Shown here: positions 5,778 through 6,827 of the stretch, one piece after another
Position numbering within the stretch: the stretch's first letter is position 1
Layout of the letters: each line of letters starts with the position of its first letter
Source of the DNA: Anaerozeibacter sp031551775
GTDB taxonomy: Bacteria > Bacillota > Clostridia > Christensenellales > Aristaeellaceae
NCBI GenBank assembly: GCA_031551775.1
Contig: JAVBND010000099.1
Span: 1 to 6,827, forward strand
Reading direction: 5' to 3'
Length of the DNA stretch: 6,827 bases
Made by a program: the position numbers and the translations under genes
The notes under the pieces: model-generated
Told to the model about the DNA's origin: nothing
The model's database searches: none
Seen by the model: the letters and a program-made list of their open reading frames with translations, nothing else

Positions 5778-5790
5778 TCTGTCATACAGA
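5778..5790. promoter_or_regulatory. Candidate XRE operator 1
   Basis: TCTGTCATACAGA: five-base arms TCTGT/ACAGA around CAT. It shares the pattern ATCTGT-N3-ACAGA-N-AT with operator 2, 24 bases away centre to centre. It overlaps the possible -10 (TATGAC, 5786-5781) of the XRE gene. Binding by the adjacent regulator is inference. Confidence 0.65.
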
Positions 5791-5808
5791 CATAAAAAAG
5801 ATCTGTAA
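5781..5808 (-). promoter_or_regulatory. Possible promoter of the XRE-comFC operon
   Basis: On the minus strand TTACAG (5808-5803) and TATGAC (5786-5781) are 16 bases apart, each only a partial match to consensus. The attraction of this choice is that both hexamers fall within the two palindromes, as expected for an autorepressed gene. An alternative is TTGAAA (5835-5830) with a poorer -10. Weak evidence. Confidence 0.35.
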
Positions 5809-5814
5809 CACAGA
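5802..5814. promoter_or_regulatory. Candidate XRE operator 2
   Basis: TCTGTAACACAGA: the same arms as operator 1 around AAC, so only the centre differs. It overlaps the possible -35 (TTACAG, 5808-5803) of the XRE gene and lies upstream of the -35 region of the diverging DUF2007 promoter. Confidence 0.65.
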
Positions 5815-5817
5815 GAT

Positions 5818-5847
5818 TTTGGATATCGCTTTCAAGAATTTGGATAT
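5818..5847. repeat. Direct repeat TTTGGATAT at the plus-strand promoter
   Basis: TTTGGATAT occurs at 5818-5826 and 5839-5847, exactly 21 bases (two helical turns) apart. The second copy lies between the -35 and -10 regions of the DUF2007 promoter and the first lies just upstream of the -35, so a factor bound on one DNA face could act there. Distinct from the TCTGT-N3-ACAGA palindromes. Confidence 0.5.
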
Positions 5848-5858
5848 TGGGGTATAAT
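5830..5858 (+). promoter_or_regulatory. Promoter of the DUF2007-yfcE pair
   Basis: A perfect TATAAT (5853-5858) stands 17 bases after a weak -35, TTTCAA (5830-5835). Start of transcription is expected near 5865, giving a leader of roughly 25 bases. The poor -35 and the flanking repeats suggest that an activator or repressor modulates it. Confidence 0.7.
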
Positions 5859-5890
5859 AGAATCAGGAAGACATGGAGGGAGGCGTCCGG

Positions 5891-6181
5891 ATGTTTACGA
5901 GCAAACAGCCCCCGATCGAAGGCGCGGCGCTGGTCAGGACGGTGTTTAGTCCCGTTGAGGCGGCGATCATCGAGGACCTGCTCAGGCAGGCGGGAATTGC
6001 AAGCATAAGGCGGCCCAAGTACGGGCTTGATCCGCTCCCGGTGCTGGCGGGTTTCAGCGCGCTGGGCGAGGAGATTTACGTGGCGGCCGAAAACGAGGGC
6101 GAGTCGCTTGAAATCATCGCGGCGTACCTGGACGGCGCGGGCGAAATCATTGAAAACGGAAACGAGGAAAACCGGCAATGA
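5891..6181 (+). CDS. Small DUF2007-like protein
   Basis: A 96-residue acidic protein. The core LVRTVFSPVEAAIIEDLLRQAGI (14-36) followed by GEEIYVAAENEGESLEIIAAYLD (59-81) matches the small ferredoxin-like fold of the DUF2007 / 'putative signal transducing protein' family: a first strand, a helix that 'selects' an index, then a second strand (IYV) and final helix. There is no signal peptide and no catalytic motif; the biochemical role is unknown. I start at ATG 5891 because GGGAGG (5878-5883) precedes it by 7 bases; the in-frame ATG at 5873 overlaps that site and has no ribosome binding site of its own. It is first gene of a pair with yfcE, overlapping by ATGA (6178-6181), under the TATAAT promoter at 5853-5858, and divergent from the XRE gene. 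Family call is from pattern memory. Confidence 0.72.
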   Translation: MFTSKQPPIEGAALVRTVFSPVEAAIIEDLLRQAGIASIRRPKYGLDPLPVLAGFSALGEEIYVAAENEGESLEIIAAYLDGAGEIIENGNEENRQ

Positions 6182-6735
6182 AGTGGATGATCGCATCCGA
6201 CATACACGGATCGGGCACGTATGCCGCTCAACTGATCGAGGCGTTTTGCCGCGAGGGCGCGGGGAAGCTGATCTTGCTTGGGGACTTGCTGTATCACGGG
6301 CCGAGGAACGCGCTGCCGGACGGGTATGACCCCAAGGCGGTCTACGAGCTGTTGAACGCTCATGCGGCGCGGGTGCTGTCGGTCAAGGGGAACTGCGACA
6401 GCGAAGTTGACCAGATGGTGCTGGATTTCCCGATCATGGCCGAGTACGCGCTGATGCCGCTTCATGAGCGGACGGTGTTTTTGACGCACGGGCATATTTT
6501 CGGGCCGGGCAATTTGCCGAAGCTGAACGCGGGCGACGCGCTGGTTTCGGGGCATACGCATGTGCCGACCTGGGAAAAACAGACCGGGGTTTGGCTTTTG
6601 AATCCAGGGTCGGTATCCATTCCGAAGGAAGGAAGCCAGCGTGGGTACATGGTGGCGGAGGACGACCGGGTGACGTGGAAGGCGCTGGGCGGCGAAGCGT
6701 ATCACACATTGGACCTGAACGCGCCCAACGCCTAG
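6178..6735 (+). CDS. yfcE: YfcE-type metallophosphodiesterase
   Basis: A 185-residue calcineurin-like phosphoesterase, the length of E. coli YfcE, which it resembles along its whole length. Metal ligands stand in the family order: ASDIHG (6-11, Asp8 and His10), LLGDLLYHGPRNALP (33-47, Asp36), KGNCDSEVDQM (70-80, Asn72), FLTHGH (101-106, His104) and SGHTHVP (124-130, His126 and His128), then LNPGSVSIPK (141-150). YfcE is a Mn-dependent enzyme that hydrolyses model phosphodiesters in vitro; its physiological substrate is not settled. It is cytosolic with no signal peptide. The start ATG overlaps the DUF2007 stop (ATGA), and GAGG (6164-6167) with 10 bases to the start can serve as ribosome binding site. 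Followed by a hairpin region that may end the transcript. Confidence 0.94.
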   Translation: MKWMIASDIHGSGTYAAQLIEAFCREGAGKLILLGDLLYHGPRNALPDGYDPKAVYELLNAHAARVLSVKGNCDSEVDQMVLDFPIMAEYALMPLHERTVFLTHGHIFGPGNLPKLNAGDALVSGHTHVPTWEKQTGVWLLNPGSVSIPKEGSQRGYMVAEDDRVTWKALGGEAYHTLDLNAPNA

Positions 6736-6755
6736 CCCGCGCGTGAGCGCCCATG

Positions 6756-6784
6756 GGGATTCCAAAGGGGTGGAATCCCTTTGG
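6756..6784 (+). terminator. Overlapping alternative hairpins after yfcE, possible terminator
   Basis: Two perfect stems share bases. GGGATTCCA (6756-6764) pairs with TGGAATCCC (6771-6779), followed by only TTT. CCAAAGGG (6762-6769) pairs with CCCTTTGG (6777-6784). They cannot form together. The short T-run makes it a weak terminator; it may equally be an interspersed palindromic repeat. The last 43 bases of the window (6785-6827) show no gene. Confidence 0.45.
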
Positions 6785-6827
6785 CCGCCGGAGGCGCGTA
6801 CCTCTCCGCGTCAGCGGATTTCAAACG

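Noticed and set aside
5873..5890. Earlier in-frame ATG for the DUF2007-like gene
   Set aside because: It overlaps the GGAGGGAGG ribosome binding site that serves ATG 5891 and has none of its own.
6076..6765. Minus-strand 229-codon frame opposite yfcE
   Set aside because: Antisense to conserved metal-binding motifs of YfcE; no domain recognised.

Overview
The window (6,827 bp, GC-rich with strong G/C preference at third codon positions) looks like chromosomal DNA of a high-GC Clostridia-type Bacillota. The assignment rests on the gene set: a DUF6062-type cysteine protein, RecD2 helicase without RecBC, ComFC, a two-module zinc-ribbon protein, a DUF2007-type protein and YfcE. Shine-Dalgarno sites are purine-rich and promoters are sigma-A-like. 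No transposase, integrase, phage gene, CRISPR array, tRNA or rRNA was found. It reads as core or near-core chromosome, and the more unusual content is in the intergenic regions.

Left block, plus strand (2-3755): the 3' part of a DUF6062-like gene overlaps by ATGA an alpha/beta hydrolase of the monoacylglycerol-lipase/lysophospholipase type. Eleven bases later comes a full-length RecD2 DNA helicase. The three are probably co-transcribed. The following 295 bp (3756-4050) are non-coding and hold a run of six inverted repeats, two of them near-identical copies. A strong bidirectional Rho-independent terminator (4051-4076) closes the run and separates the plus-strand operon from the converging minus-strand genes.

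Middle block, minus strand (5750 down to 4100): an XRE-type repressor gene overlaps comFC by ATGA. After an AT-rich spacer there is a clear promoter (TTGCGT-N17-TATAAT) and a roughly 215-nt structured leader or ncRNA. I believe this is a raiA-motif RNA; comFC/raiA neighbourhoods are where that RNA is known. It is followed by a small zinc-ribbon gene whose N-terminal zinc site has lost one cysteine.

Right block, plus strand (5891-6735): diverging from the XRE gene is a DUF2007-like small protein gene that overlaps by ATGA a yfcE-type metallophosphoesterase gene. The 140-bp divergent region between XRE and DUF2007 has a perfect TATAAT for the plus-strand pair, two copies of TCTGT-N3-ACAGA that are good candidate XRE operators, and a second direct-repeat pair, TTTGGATAT, around the plus-strand promoter. 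The window ends with two mutually exclusive hairpins after yfcE.

No undescribed multi-gene system is demonstrable. The best leads are the structured RNA between comFC and the zinc-ribbon gene, the repressor-comFC coupling with its paired operators, and the hairpin cluster after recD2.
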